Notes: generated by a model from the letters alone, not told the origin. 64,000 nt of DNA from an uncultured Alistipes sp. (GCA_947623305.1 CANQGQ010000007.1:62001-126000), one strand, 5' to 3'. Counted from the first letter of the stretch, positions 27,525 through 36,071 are shown. A program made the numbers and translations.

Positions 27525-27960
27525 GCAGGCCCGCTCTGTCGCTGCCGATGCGAATCGGGAGAGGAAAGTCCGGGCAACACAGAGCACTACGCAAGCTAAT
27601 CTACTTGATACCCGCAAGGGTATGGGTGCGTAACAGAAAACGACCGCCCGTCCGAACGCATGCACGCCTATCGGACGAGTAAGGGTGAAAAGGCGGGGTA
27701 AGAGCCCACCGCGGAGACAGCGATGTTCTTCGGCCGTACGTCCCGTAGGTTGCAAGACCGTGTATACCGGTTTTTTATTAAGGGGTTGGAAGGAAACGGT
27801 CGGTTTGAGTCGATCGGTGTCGCCGCTTGGTAAAGAGAAGGGTAGCTCGCCCGATACCGGGGGGTAGGTTGCTGGAGGCGGCAGGCGACTGCCGTCGTAG
27901 ATAAATGACAGAGATCCGGACGTTTGCGTGCGGATACAGAACCCGGCTTACAGGGCCTGC
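27525..27960 (+). ncRNA. rnpB: RNase P RNA (class A)
   Basis: This is the catalytic RNA of RNase P, which trims tRNA 5' leaders. The universally conserved P4 strands are visible as GAGGAAAGTCCGGGC (27572-27586) and ACAGAACCCGGCTTAC (27936-27951). P1 forms from GCAGGCCC (27525-27532) and GGGCCTGC (27953-27960). The J-region AGAGCACTACG and the GGTAAGAGCCCACCG segment (27697-27711) also fit. The length of about 436 is long for the family; a T-rich stretch near 27770 (TTTTTTATTAAGGGG) looks like an added loop. Confidence 0.93.
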
Positions 27961-28000
27961 TTTTTTATTAGCGCGATGGAACCTTCTTACGGTTCGGAGG

Positions 28001-28026
28001 GTCGGGGGTGCTTCCCCGACTTTTTT
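28001..28026 (+). terminator. Rho-independent terminator after rnpB
   Basis: The stem GTCGGGG/CCCCGAC with loop GTGCTT is followed by six T. Confidence 0.7.
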
Positions 28027-28027
28027 A

Positions 28028-28045
28028 TTAATCGGTACGGATCGG
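28028..28045. repeat. Dispersed 18-bp intergenic repeat, copy 3
   Basis: TTAATCGGTACGGATCGG, directly after the T-run of the rnpB terminator. It differs by one base from copy 2. Confidence 0.5.
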
Positions 28046-28254
28046 CCCGTTTGAACGGCCGCTTTTGAATGCGGTTCCTTATGCGCCCCGTTCGAACGGG
28101 GTTCCTTATGCGGTAGACCGTTAATCTGTTTATAGAAGAAAGCCTTGCTAAACACCGGAACGCGCCAACGCATAAGGAACTGCTTCAAAAAGCAGCGGCT
28201 GGCAGCGAAGAAGACAATTTGAAATGCTGAAACGCTCTACCGCATAAATAAATA

Positions 28255-28286
28255 TTTGTTTTTTATCTTTTTTGTGCGTAACTTTG
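28255..28286 (+). promoter_or_regulatory. Bacteroidetes promoter of the DUF177-rpmF operon
   Basis: TTTG at 28255-28258 and TAACTTTG at 28279-28286 are spaced by 20 bases, a full match to the TTTG-N19-21-TANNTTTG consensus. Transcription would begin near 28292, which argues for the second ATG (28313) as the DUF177 start. Confidence 0.7.
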
Positions 28287-28312
28287 CGCACTAAATGCGT
28301 TCGAATGGGGTA

Positions 28313-28885
28313 ATGGAGTTCGGCGAAGGGTATACGATTGCGTTCAAAGGACTGAAAGCGGGGGTTTACGACTTCGAGTTTCCGATCGACGGGGCGTTGT
28401 TCCGCGCTTTCGAAAATTCCGAGGTTCGCGAGGCTGCTTGCCGCGCGAAAGTGCGGATGGAACGGTCTGAAAAGCAGTTGGTATTCGATACGACCATCAC
28501 GGGCGAGGTCGTCGTGCCGTGCGATCGTTGTTTGGAGGATTGCCGTCTGCCGATCGACTTCGCAGGACGACTGATGGTGCTTTTTTCCGAAGTGCCGGGC
28601 GAATACGACGGCGAGACGATGTGGTTGCTGCCCGTCGAGGAGGAGGTCGATTTGGCGCAGTACCTTTACGAAAGCATCGTTTTGTCGCTGCCTTACCAGC
28701 GGGTGCATCCCGAAGGGGGGTGCGATCCCGAGATGTTGAAACGTTTCCGGATTGTGTCGAACGAGGAATTCGAGGCGATCGAAAAGGAGGCCGTTCATTC
28801 GACCGAGGGGCTCGGCGAAGCGCAGCGGACGACTTTGGAACGATTGAAACGGCAGATGGAAGCGGACGAATCCGAGGAGGCTTAA
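28313..28885 (+). CDS. DUF177 (YceD-like) protein upstream of rpmF
   Basis: This acidic protein has 190 residues from the chosen start. The YceD/DUF177 family is nearly always encoded directly before rpmF and is linked to 23S rRNA accumulation. The core contains VVPCDRCLEDCRLPIDFAGR (about 65-84), with the paired Cys typical of the family, and the C-terminal SIVLSLPYQRVHPEGGCDPEM. An ATG six codons upstream (28295) is also open, but it lies only a few bases after the predicted transcription start. The family then gives MEFGEGYTIAFKGLKAG as a normal N-terminus. The C-terminus is Glu-rich. Confidence 0.9.
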   Translation: MEFGEGYTIAFKGLKAGVYDFEFPIDGALFRAFENSEVREAACRAKVRMERSEKQLVFDTTITGEVVVPCDRCLEDCRLPIDFAGRLMVLFSEVPGEYDGETMWLLPVEEEVDLAQYLYESIVLSLPYQRVHPEGGCDPEMLKRFRIVSNEEFEAIEKEAVHSTEGLGEAQRTTLERLKRQMEADESEEA

Positions 28886-29065
28886 GTTTTCGGCCGAGCG
28901 GGGGCATAGAGGTGAGAGGAATAGATTGACCGCGAGGTTCAAAACGGATGGAAAGGCGAAAAGTGTGCAGAAAAGAGGGAGGAGCAGAACGAATTTTATA
29001 ACGACTTTTATTAGAAAAAAGCCGAATTAAGAAAATACTTAAATAAATAAAAATAATAAAAGAAA

Positions 29066-29251
29066 ATGGCACATCCTAAACACAAAATCTCGTCGACCCG
29101 ACGGGATAAGAGAAGAACCCATTACAAAGCGGTCGTTCCGACGGTCGTAACCTGTTCGAATTGCGGCGCGGCGACGCTTTATCACCGCGTATGCCCCGAG
29201 TGCGGTTTCTATCGCGGTAAGCTGGCGATCGAAAAAAAGGCGGCCGAATAA
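29066..29251 (+). CDS. rpmF: Ribosomal protein bL32
   Basis: This 61-residue large-subunit protein begins MAHPKHKISSTRRDKRRTH, the family N-terminus. It has the zinc-binding set CSNCG and CPECGFY with the final Cys pairs intact, so it is the C+ (zinc) form. It stands between DUF177 and plsX, the standard bacterial order linking ribosome and lipid synthesis. Confidence 0.98.
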   Translation: MAHPKHKISSTRRDKRRTHYKAVVPTVVTCSNCGAATLYHRVCPECGFYRGKLAIEKKAAE

Positions 29252-29474
29252 GGCTCCTACCCGATTTTCGATTCCGGTCGGTTCCGGTATCGGCGAGCCG
29301 CAGGCATCCGAATGCCGCGGGTTCGTCTTTTAGTCAAAGCGGGCCGTTTTCGGAGCATGCAGGACGTTCGTTTTCGATTCGGAAAGAGAATCTTCATCGG
29401 TCTCTCTTTGCGAACCGTTTTACGAGGGTCTGTGGCTTGTTCGGACGGTTGCGACAACCTAATCGCAGGAATTT

Positions 29475-30422
29475 ATGATTAAAATTGGTGTAGATGCCAT
29501 GGGCGGCGATTTCGCGCCCGAAGCTACGGTCAAAGGGGCGGTGATGGCGCTCGACGACCTTGCATCGGACAGTCGCATCGTGTTGTTCGGCGACGAGAAG
29601 CAGATTCGCGACTTGTTGGTGGCCGAAGGAGTTTCTGTCGATCGGTTCGACATCGTACCGACGACCGAAGTCATCGAGATGGGCGACCATCCGGCCAAGG
29701 CTTTTCAGACGAAGACCGATTCCAGCATCGTCGTCGGATTCGGTTATTTGGCCAAAAAGGCTATCGACGGATTCGCCAGCGCCGGTTCGACCGGCGCCAT
29801 GATGGTAGGTTCGATGTATGCCGTGAAACCCATCGAAGGGGTCATCCGACCGACGATTTCGTCGTCGATTCCGACCGTTTCGGGCCGGCCGGCGCTCCTG
29901 CTCGACGTGGGGTTGAATGTCGATTGCAAACCCGAGGTTTTGGCGCAGTACGGCCTGATCGGTTCCATCTATGCCGAATCGGTGCTCGGCATCGAGCATC
30001 CGCGGGTAGCGGTGCTCAACATCGGCGAGGAGGAGGCCAAGGGCAATGCTCAGTCGAAAGCGACGCACGAACTGTTGAAAGCCGATGCGCGGATCAACTT
30101 CGTCGGCAACGTCGAGGGATCGCATCTCTTCTCCGGCAAGGTGGCCGACGTGATCGTCTGCGACGGATTCGTGGGCAATACGGTGTTGAAAATGGCCGAG
30201 GGACTTTACCGGATCAATCGCGCGATGGGCTGCGACAACGCTTTCTGGGAGGAGATGAATTACGAGAATATCGGCGGAACACCCGTGCTGGGAGTCAATG
30301 CGCCGGTCGTCATCGGGCACGGATGTTCTTCGCCGAAGGCCATCCGGAGCATGATCCGATCGACGGAACAGTGCATTCGGGCCGGATTGACCGAACGGCT
30401 GCAACGGGCTTTTAAAGAGTAA
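29475..30422 (+). CDS. plsX: Phosphate acyltransferase PlsX
   Basis: PlsX converts acyl-ACP and phosphate to acyl-phosphate, the donor for glycerol-3-phosphate acylation at the membrane. The 315-residue protein starts IGVDAMGGDFAPEATVKGAV, the family signature. It also has SAGSTGAMM, GRPALLLDVG and VCDGFVGNTVLKMAEG, which form the active-site cleft. The stop is 17 bases before fabH, so they form an operon, as in most bacteria. Confidence 0.97.
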   Translation: MIKIGVDAMGGDFAPEATVKGAVMALDDLASDSRIVLFGDEKQIRDLLVAEGVSVDRFDIVPTTEVIEMGDHPAKAFQTKTDSSIVVGFGYLAKKAIDGFASAGSTGAMMVGSMYAVKPIEGVIRPTISSSIPTVSGRPALLLDVGLNVDCKPEVLAQYGLIGSIYAESVLGIEHPRVAVLNIGEEEAKGNAQSKATHELLKADARINFVGNVEGSHLFSGKVADVIVCDGFVGNTVLKMAEGLYRINRAMGCDNAFWEEMNYENIGGTPVLGVNAPVVIGHGCSSPKAIRSMIRSTEQCIRAGLTERLQRAFKE

Positions 30423-30439
30423 CGTTAACCACTGAATAG

Positions 30440-31441
30440 ATGAAAATACGAGCAGCAATTACGGGGGTGGGTCAATACCTCCCGGATTACATTCTGACCA
30501 ACGAGGAGTTGAGTCGGATGGTCGATACCAACGACGAGTGGATTATGTCCCACGTGGGAATCAAAACCCGCCATATTCTGAAGGGCAAAGGAATCGGAAC
30601 CTCTTACATGGGAGCCCGTGCGGTTACTAATCTGTTGGACAAGACGGGGGTCGACCCGATGGATATCGACGTGGTGATTTGCGCCACCGTAACGCCCGAC
30701 ATGTTCTTTCCTTCGACAGGAAACCTCATCGCCGACCAGGCCGGTTGCAAAAATGCGTTCGCCTATGACGTTTCGGCCGCTTGCAGCGGTTTCCTCTTCG
30801 CTCTGACGACCGGTGCGAAATTCATCGAATCGGGTACGAGCAAGAAAGTGATCGTCGTCGGTGCCGACAAGATGTCGTCCATCGTCGATTATACCGATCG
30901 GTCGACTTGTCCGATTTTCGGCGACGGGGCGGGTGCCGTCTTGTTGGAGCCCAATACCGACGGTTTGGGGGTCATTGATTCGATTCTTCATTCGGACGGC
31001 TCCGGCGAGTTGCAGCTTTACATGAAGGCCGGCGGTTCGCGTTATCCGGCTTCGCCCGAGACGATCGCGAACAACTGGCATACCATCATGTGGGACGGAC
31101 ACGCCGTCTTCAAGGCTGCTGTGTCGAAAATGGCCGACGTATCGTGCGAAATGATGGAGCGTCATCAACTTTCGTCGGACGACATCCGTTATTTGGTGCC
31201 GCATCAGGCCAATCTGCGCATCATCGACGCAACGGCTCGCCGCATGGGGATCACGTCGGACAAGTGCATGATCAATATCGACCGCAACGGTAATACAACA
31301 GCGGCCACGATTCCGACCTGTTTGTTCGATTACGAGAAGGAGTTGCGTACGGGCGACAATCTGATTCTCTCTGCTTTCGGCGGCGGTTACACTTGGGGTG
31401 CCATCTACGTCAAGTGGGCTTACGACGGTTCGAAAGCCTGA
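30440..31441 (+). CDS. fabH: 3-oxoacyl-ACP synthase III (KAS III)
   Basis: FabH starts fatty acid synthesis by condensing an acyl-CoA with malonyl-ACP. The 333-residue thiolase-fold enzyme shows the catalytic triad as Cys115 in [11 protein letters not shown], His255 in VPHQANLRI and Asn285 in [11 protein letters not shown]. The N-terminal block [18 protein letters not shown] is typical. It is the last gene of the DUF177-rpmF-plsX-fabH unit, and two terminators follow. A TCCCACGTGGGA palindrome inside it is not parS. Confidence 0.97.
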   Translation: MKIRAAITGVGQYLPDYILTNEELSRMVDTNDEWIMSHVGIKTRHILKGKGIGTSYMGARAVTNLLDKTGVDPMDIDVVICATVTPDMFFPSTGNLIADQAGCKNAFAYDVSAACSGFLFALTTGAKFIESGTSKKVIVVGADKMSSIVDYTDRSTCPIFGDGAGAVLLEPNTDGLGVIDSILHSDGSGELQLYMKAGGSRYPASPETIANNWHTIMWDGHAVFKAAVSKMADVSCEMMERHQLSSDDIRYLVPHQANLRIIDATARRMGITSDKCMINIDRNGNTTAATIPTCLFDYEKELRTGDNLILSAFGGGYTWGAIYVKWAYDGSKA

Positions 31442-31461
31442 TTCACAATCCTGACCTATTG

Positions 31462-31499
31462 AATAACAGCCTTGCGTCATCCGGCGCAAGGCTGTTATT
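31462..31499 (+). terminator. Terminator after fabH
   Basis: A 15-bp perfect stem (AATAACAGCCTTGCG with CGCAAGGCTGTTATT) and an 8-base loop. Confidence 0.8.
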
Positions 31500-31507
31500 G
31501 TAAAAAG

Positions 31508-31536
31508 ATCCCGCTGAATTCATATTCAGCGGGGTC
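31508..31536. terminator. Second hairpin after fabH
   Basis: GATCCCGCTGAAT and ATTCAGCGGGGTC form a stem with one G-T pair and loop TCAT. Together with the preceding stem it insulates the chromosome from the conjugative element. Confidence 0.55.
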
Positions 31537-31711
31537 TTCCGTACCCAGGACAGAATCAATAAACTTTATTGATACGGGCAGATATAAATAAAATGTTCGA
31601 TATAAACATTTGTGTGGCTATTTTTTTGTCTTGAATATAAATCCTATCGTTCATGTTTGTTGATGGAATTTAGCTTTCCTATCATAATACGATGATTGTC
31701 TATTGAGGTTT

Positions 31712-31840
31712 GAAAATAGGTCTCATTTTTGAGAACTATATTTTTAGTTGCGGCTATCTCGTGAAAAATAGGTCATGTTTTTGAGTGGAAATAGGTCATA
31801 GATTTGAGGAGGAGCGGCAAAAATAGGTCATGTTTTTGAG
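31712..31840. repeat. Iteron-like array: four copies of a 22-bp repeat
   Basis: Units at 31712-31733, 31764-31785, 31787-31808 and 31819-31840 share AAATAGGTCATGTTTTTGAG with few changes. The direct orientation and AT-rich setting are typical of iterons bound by plasmid initiator proteins. No replication gene is seen near, so either the initiator was lost or it acts from elsewhere. Confidence 0.75.
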
Positions 31841-31910
31841 TGAAACACCTTATATATTATATTCATCAAAGATACATCTTTGATGTATCACTATTCAACA
31901 TTGATGAATA

Positions 31911-31959
31911 TTTTATACAACTGTTTTATACAACTGTTTTATACAACTGTTTTATACAA
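31911..31959. repeat. Tandem 13-bp repeat, 3.8 perfect copies
   Basis: TTTTATACAACTG is repeated at 31911, 31924 and 31937, with a final TTTTATACAA at 31950. It lies about 70 bases from the 22-bp array and could be a second iteron set or an unwinding element. Confidence 0.85.
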
Positions 31960-32874
31960 TCAAGACGTATCAACACTGTAAGTGGGTAAGTAGAATTACT
32001 AACGCGCGCGAGGTCTGAAAAAGGAATGCGAGTTCATTCCGAAAGGAATTGCCTATACTGAGTGTTGATTCGTGAAGGGAAGAAGTCGTGATTTGGGAAG
32101 AAAATTCAAGTCCCGGACGAACCTGGAATGAAAAAACCGCAGAAACTGCGATTTTAGCCGTTGAAATATCTTCGACAATAATTTCCTTGTGAACTGAAAG
32201 AAATCTGACAGAATCGAAGAAAACCGGCCGATTTCGGCAAATGATAATGCCGGGCATACCCTACTATTTTGTATTGCACCGTTACAGATTTTTAGAGAAT
32301 CGGATCGTGATCCATGCAAAAAAACCGGAATCATCAATACGATGTTCCGGTCTCCTTACTGTGCAAAATTGGAAGATTTCACTTCTTCCCTTCACTTGCA
32401 AATGTCGGTCAAAAAAATCATGATTCCAAATTTTCAATCAATTATTTTTCAGATAGATATTATCATATTATTATATTATGATATTATAATAATATCCGAA
32501 TTGCAAACGGTTTATATACAAACAAATACATAAATATCGACTAATGACACCGGAAGACATGATGAATTTGTTTTGAGTTATGTGTTGTTCGCTCGACACA
32601 CGGGGAGAGCAGTTTTTTCACCCCTCACAACAGAGATGCGAAGGTAGCCGAAATCGCGAAGACAGCGGCAAGAATCGGTCGGCCCGGCCGACCGCCCGAA
32701 GGTACGATGCGGAAAAATCAGTCCGCGTTTTGCGCCGGCCTTCGGCCGCAAATTTTTCCTTTCGTCTCCTTGCCTTCGTGCAGTCTTCGCGATCGGCTGA
32801 TGCGGCATCGCTGTTCTGAGCGTTTCAGGCAGTTTAGAACTCCGGCGCAGGAGGGTAAAGTCTGCAAATAAGTT
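31960..32874. other. Non-coding stretch at the left of the conjugative element
   Basis: I see no convincing gene in these 900 bases. They hold an inverted copy (32063-32085) and a partial copy (from 32382) of the dispersed TTCTTCCCTTCACG motif. There is also a hairpin with arms ACCGGAA/TTCCGGT at 32332-32359, an AT-only palindromic tract (32456-32500) and a GC-rich segment (32600-32850) that has open frames on both strands but no recognisable protein. Confidence 0.5.
32063..32085 (-). repeat. Dispersed motif copy 1 (inverted)
   Basis: The reverse complement reads TTCTTCCCTTCACGAATCAA, close to the other copies in this element. Confidence 0.6.
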
Positions 32875-33237
32875 ATGAATCGTAGTCGTTTAATCTGGTT
32901 GTTGACCAAGAAGCTCGAACCGTCTTTCAACCTGTCGTCATGGATGCTTCAGCAAAAAGTTACGGAGGCGGTGAATGATGCAATGGTTGGAATGGATGAG
33001 TTGGAAGACTTCATCGAGCAGTTGCATTGTCGTGTCGTTCGCTTCAGTTACCGAAAAGCCGACGGATCGGCTCGAGAAGCTCTCGGTACACTCAAATCGA
33101 GTATGCTCGACAAACTGTTGGCCGGACAAGAGCGAAAGCGAAGCGGTTCCGGATCATCCGATCGGATCGTGTATTACGATCTCGACTGTGAAGATTGGCG
33201 TTGTTTCAATCCGGAGAATTTCATTTCGATGGATTGA
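32875..33237 (+). CDS. Small SH3-barrel-like protein (DUF2693-like)
   Basis: This is a 120-residue protein of unknown function. The C-terminal two-thirds (HCRVVRFSYRKADGSAREAL, later IVYYDLDCEDWRCFNPENFI) matches the pattern of small Bacteroidetes mobile-element proteins annotated as SH3 beta-barrel fold or DUF2693. The first 35 residues are basic and hydrophobic (RSRLIWLLTKKLEPSF). It is a single gene with a dispersed motif copy 3 bases after the stop and a terminator after that. The function is unknown; a role in nucleic-acid binding is possible. Confidence 0.7.
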   Translation: MNRSRLIWLLTKKLEPSFNLSSWMLQQKVTEAVNDAMVGMDELEDFIEQLHCRVVRFSYRKADGSAREALGTLKSSMLDKLLAGQERKRSGSGSSDRIVYYDLDCEDWRCFNPENFISMD

Positions 33238-33240
33238 TTC

Positions 33241-33263
33241 CTCTTCCCTTCACGGATCAACAT
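33241..33263 (+). repeat. Dispersed motif copy 3
   Basis: CTCTTCCCTTCACGGATCAA followed by CAT, 3 bases after the stop of the SH3-like gene and just before a terminator. Confidence 0.7.
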
Positions 33264-33265
33264 TT

Positions 33266-33302
33266 CGATCCTGCGGCTCGATGCTGCGGGATCGTTTTTT
33301 TT
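33266..33302 (+). terminator. Terminator after the SH3-like gene
   Basis: CGATCCTGCGGC and GCTGCGGGATCG pair over 12 bp (two G-T pairs) around loop TCGAT, followed by eight T. Confidence 0.75.
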
Positions 33303-33307
33303 GCCGC

Positions 33308-33418
33308 TCCGAGGCGTCTATCCGGTGCAATGCACTTCGTGCCGCACCTCCTTATAGACGCCTCGGGCGGCCCTGCTCGTCTTCTTACCTGCACAGGGCA
33401 GATTGCGAAGCCGTTCGG
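33308..33418. repeat. 111-bp direct repeat, copy 1
   Basis: This segment is repeated at 35961-36071 with five differences by eye. It contains an internal inverted repeat (GAGGCGTCTAT ... ATAGACGCCTC), so RNA or single-stranded DNA would fold into a hairpin. The pair flanks the 33970-35701 gene module. The rest of the gap up to 33969 shows no gene. Confidence 0.85.
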
Positions 33419-33969
33419 CTTCCAGCTCACGGAACCGACGCCACGGAGAGCCCCTCGCTGCGCTCGGGAGAGCGGAACTTTTTTCGTGATTCGGTGGCGC
33501 GGGCTTGGCGTCTTGCTGCGATTAAGGAGATTGTCGGATTTCAAAGTCGGATACACATCCCCACGTTGCCACCGGCCTTTTCCGATACAAAGGAAGATAC
33601 TCGGATTTTCCCGACCAATGAACCCGTCGACTTTTTTCCTTCGGCCCCTGCGGGGTCAAGAAATTTACCCCTCCTGATGGTCGGGGCACACTGAAGAAAT
33701 TTCTTGAAAAAAAGACGCCGGAACCCTTGGTCTTCGTGGGAAAATCGCGAGCATCGAAATCCGTATCGGAAAGGCTCTAATGGCAACGTGTAAGGGGATG
33801 TGAATCCTTCGTTCTTTGAAATCTTGAAATTCGTACCTCGCGGCGGCGACGCTTGTGCCCGCGACACCCACGAAAAAAGAAAGTGTTTAGACGGAAAGTG
33901 ATGGGCGTGACGAGGATATGAAGTTCAGGTTTCGCAAAAAAAAAATTAACTGCAACACACATTTCGATT

Positions 33970-34569
33970 ATGGCACTGCACCCATTCATTACGCGAGGCA
34001 TCGTTTACGATACGGAAAAACAGACCGCTCGATTATATCAGGCAGTCAACCGTTTGGCGGTCAGCAATACCACGGGCGAATCATACATCGTGGTCGACGT
34101 GTTCCGCAATGCCGAGGGCGAGTATTTCTATACATTGATCGGTATGACCTCCTTGACCGTTTGCACGACGCAGTTTATCTTCGATACGAAAGAGGCGGAA
34201 GATTTCGGATTTTATGCCGATTGTAGTGCGCCGGTTATTCTGCCGAAGAGCCTGGCCGATCGCTTGATTGCACGGGCGTCGGACTTACCTTTGGATTTGG
34301 CCGCGGAAGCCGCGTTGAATCCGGTCGACTTGACCGAACGCGAAGAATCGGAACAGTTGCTCGAGAAGGCTTATTTGAGCCCGATGGCACAGATCGTCGA
34401 ATACTCCGACAAATGTTACGCCGTCTTCACCGCGGAGAAACACGACATCGATCTGTTGCAGTTCATCGGCGCAACCCGAAACGACCGACTGACATGGAAG
34501 GGCGTGAAGGTTTCCGGTTGGGTCATTCCGAAATCGCATTGCGAGCGGTTGGCCAGACTGGTAAAATAG
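33970..34569 (+). CDS. Hypothetical protein, 199 residues
   Basis: I do not recognise this protein. It has no signal peptide and a mixed alpha/beta composition. Two similar halves may be present: GIVYDTEKQTARLYQAVNRL with a beta-rich first half, and AQIVEYSDKCYAVFTAEKHD with a second beta-rich part ending in WVIPKSHCERLARLVK. The segment ILPKSLADRLIARASDLP resembles the C-terminal one, which supports an internal duplication. Its stop is 23 bases before the HD-like gene, so it is likely co-transcribed. Both lie inside the 111-bp repeat pair. Confidence 0.7.
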   Translation: MALHPFITRGIVYDTEKQTARLYQAVNRLAVSNTTGESYIVVDVFRNAEGEYFYTLIGMTSLTVCTTQFIFDTKEAEDFGFYADCSAPVILPKSLADRLIARASDLPLDLAAEAALNPVDLTEREESEQLLEKAYLSPMAQIVEYSDKCYAVFTAEKHDIDLLQFIGATRNDRLTWKGVKVSGWVIPKSHCERLARLVK

Positions 34570-34592
34570 ATCGATTCAACGATAGAACGATT

Positions 34593-35111
34593 ATGAAAGT
34601 CGGTACGAAAAGTCTCCTGTTCGGAGCTCATCAGTTCATCCTCCATCCCGTTTTGGTCGCTTTCGCTTGGTGGCGCCTGTACGGGTTTCCGTTCGACCCG
34701 CGTCTTTGGATCGCGTTCATCGTGCACGATTGGGGGTATTGGGGCAAAGGCGACATGGACGGTGCCGAGGGTGAGACCCACGTTTTGCTCGGCGCTCGGA
34801 TCATGCGTATCTTCGGTTCGCAGTGGGAAGCGTTCACCCGCCATCATTCGCGGTTCTACTCCCGCATCGACGGGGCTCGGCCGTCTCGTCTGTGTTACGC
34901 CGACAAACTCGCCCTGTGCTTGGAGTCGCCCGCCTTCTACCTGTTCCGCACGCGATTGACCGGTGAGTTGGCCGAGTATATGGATCTTTCCGCGAATGGC
35001 AAGTACAGCTGTCAAGAGTACATGCACCGTTCGATCGACCGGCCGGCCGGTTGGTTCGATGCCGTGAAATGCTTTACCGTCAAGTTCGTGGCGAAACATT
35101 ACCGGATTTAG
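34593..35111 (+). CDS. HD-domain-like protein, putative phosphohydrolase
   Basis: This is a 172-residue protein. The metal-ligand pattern of the HD superfamily is visible: HD in FIVHDWGYWGKG (about residues 50-51), His in ETHVLLGARIM, the pair HH in FTRHHSRFYSR and Asp in CYADKLALCLE. The spacing fits a compact HD phosphohydrolase, which could act on nucleotides or signalling phosphates. The ATG at 34593 was chosen because the upstream frame overlaps the 199-residue gene. There is a hydrophobic N-terminal stretch (HPVLVAFAWWRLY). The substrate is unknown. Confidence 0.6.
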   Translation: MKVGTKSLLFGAHQFILHPVLVAFAWWRLYGFPFDPRLWIAFIVHDWGYWGKGDMDGAEGETHVLLGARIMRIFGSQWEAFTRHHSRFYSRIDGARPSRLCYADKLALCLESPAFYLFRTRLTGELAEYMDLSANGKYSCQEYMHRSIDRPAGWFDAVKCFTVKFVAKHYRI

Positions 35112-35177
35112 TTGCGGCAAAAATTTTGCAAGTCGAAATAAGTACGTATATTTGTACGGATTAAACTACGAACGATT

Positions 35178-35438
35178 ATGAGGACTGCGAATTATTCGGA
35201 ATTGCGCCAAAATCTCAAGCATTTTTTGGACAGCGTCATTCAGGACAGCGAACCGTTGCTGGTGCATCGCGCCGGAAACGAAAGCGTTGTCGTCATCTCA
35301 TTGGAGGAATACAATGCCATCAAAGAGACCGAGTACATCATGAAATCGCCCGCCATGATGGAGGCGATCCGTAAGGGCGACGAGGAAATCCGCAACGGAG
35401 GCGGTGAAACGATCGATCTGGAAACGTTATGGAAATAA
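35178..35438 (+). CDS. Phd/YefM family antitoxin
   Basis: This is an 86-residue antitoxin of the Phd/YefM fold: MRTANYSELRQNLKHFLDSV is the DNA-binding N-terminus, VVVISLEEYNAIKETEYIM the dimer region, and the C-terminal tail would wrap the toxin. Its end overlaps the start of the YoeB gene by 10 bases, so the two are coupled. It should repress its own promoter together with the toxin. Confidence 0.9.
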   Translation: MRTANYSELRQNLKHFLDSVIQDSEPLLVHRAGNESVVVISLEEYNAIKETEYIMKSPAMMEAIRKGDEEIRNGGGETIDLETLWK

Positions 35439-35701
35439 AATTGCTCGAACAGGCTCGTTCGGATTTGGCGTATTGGAAACAGACGGGCAACAAAGCCATC
35501 ATGAAAAAAATCACGATGTTGTTGCAAGACATCATCGAGCATCCATATACCGGCATCGGTAAGCCGGAGGCATTGAAGTATGAATTGGCCGGAAAATGGT
35601 CGCGCCGCATCACTTCCGAACATCGGCTTATTTATTCTGTAAACGAGGAACTGATTATCGTTTATGTATTTTCGATGAGATACCATTACGGTAAGAAATA
35701 G
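35429..35701 (+). CDS. YoeB/RelE family mRNA interferase toxin
   Basis: This 90-residue toxin cuts ribosome-bound mRNA when free of its antitoxin. YoeB features are seen: the N-terminal MEIKLLEQARSDLAYWKQTG, the GKPEALKYELAGKWSRRI block with catalytic Arg, and the C-terminal His in VFSMRYHYGKK. It is paired with the Phd/YefM gene. A dispersed motif copy and a terminator follow within 30 bases. Confidence 0.92.
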   Translation: MEIKLLEQARSDLAYWKQTGNKAIMKKITMLLQDIIEHPYTGIGKPEALKYELAGKWSRRITSEHRLIYSVNEELIIVYVFSMRYHYGKK

Positions 35702-35703
35702 TT

Positions 35704-35726
35704 CTTCTTCCCTTCACGGGTCAACA
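35704..35726 (+). repeat. Dispersed motif copy 4
   Basis: CTTCTTCCCTTCACGGGTCA followed by ACA, 3 bases after the YoeB stop. Confidence 0.75.
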
Positions 35727-35729
35727 TCG

Positions 35730-35762
35730 GAGCCCGCGGCCGAACGCCGCGGGCTCTTTTTT
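35730..35762 (+). terminator. Terminator after the Phd-YoeB pair
   Basis: GAGCCCGCGGC and GCCGCGGGCTC form an 11-bp perfect stem with loop CGAAC, followed by six T. Confidence 0.85.
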
Positions 35763-35960
35763 GTCGGTACGTGCGTGGCGCGGCTCATCCGGCGGTCGGT
35801 GGGGATGTCGGGCGTCTTGCGGGAGCCGCGCTTCTACTGTTTCGGTCATCCGGCATCGAAAGCGGTACCCGCCCATGGGGAGGGTCGCCGGACTGGTGTC
35901 CGGCTGCGTGCCTCTTTCTTTACCAAAGAAACCGGCAGCAAAGAAAACTCTTCGGGCCGT

Positions 35961-36071
35961 TCCGAGGCGTCTATCCGGTGCAACGCACTTCGTGCCGCAC
36001 CTCCTTATAGACGCCTCGGGCGGCCTTGCTCGTCTTCTTACCTGCACAGGGCAGGTCGCGAAGCCGTCCGG
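35961..36071. repeat. 111-bp direct repeat, copy 2
   Basis: Second copy of the segment at 33308, in the same orientation, about 95 percent identical by eye. Confidence 0.85.

Noticed and set aside
30546..30557. Palindrome TCCCACGTGGGA in fabH as a parS site
   Set aside because: It lacks the TGTT/AACA outer bases of parS, sits in a conserved coding segment and is 12 kb from the cluster.
31712..31959. The direct repeats as a CRISPR array
   Set aside because: Spacers are of unequal length (from 1 to about 30 bases), repeats are imperfect and no cas genes are present. Iterons fit better.
32580..32819. Overlapping frames in the GC-rich stretch before the SH3-like gene
   Set aside because: Open frames on both strands reflect GC composition. 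None shows a family motif or suitable start region.
33918..34226. Frame starting just before the 199-residue gene
   Set aside because: It overlaps the 199-residue gene in another frame, and the product is Arg/His-rich without similarity.
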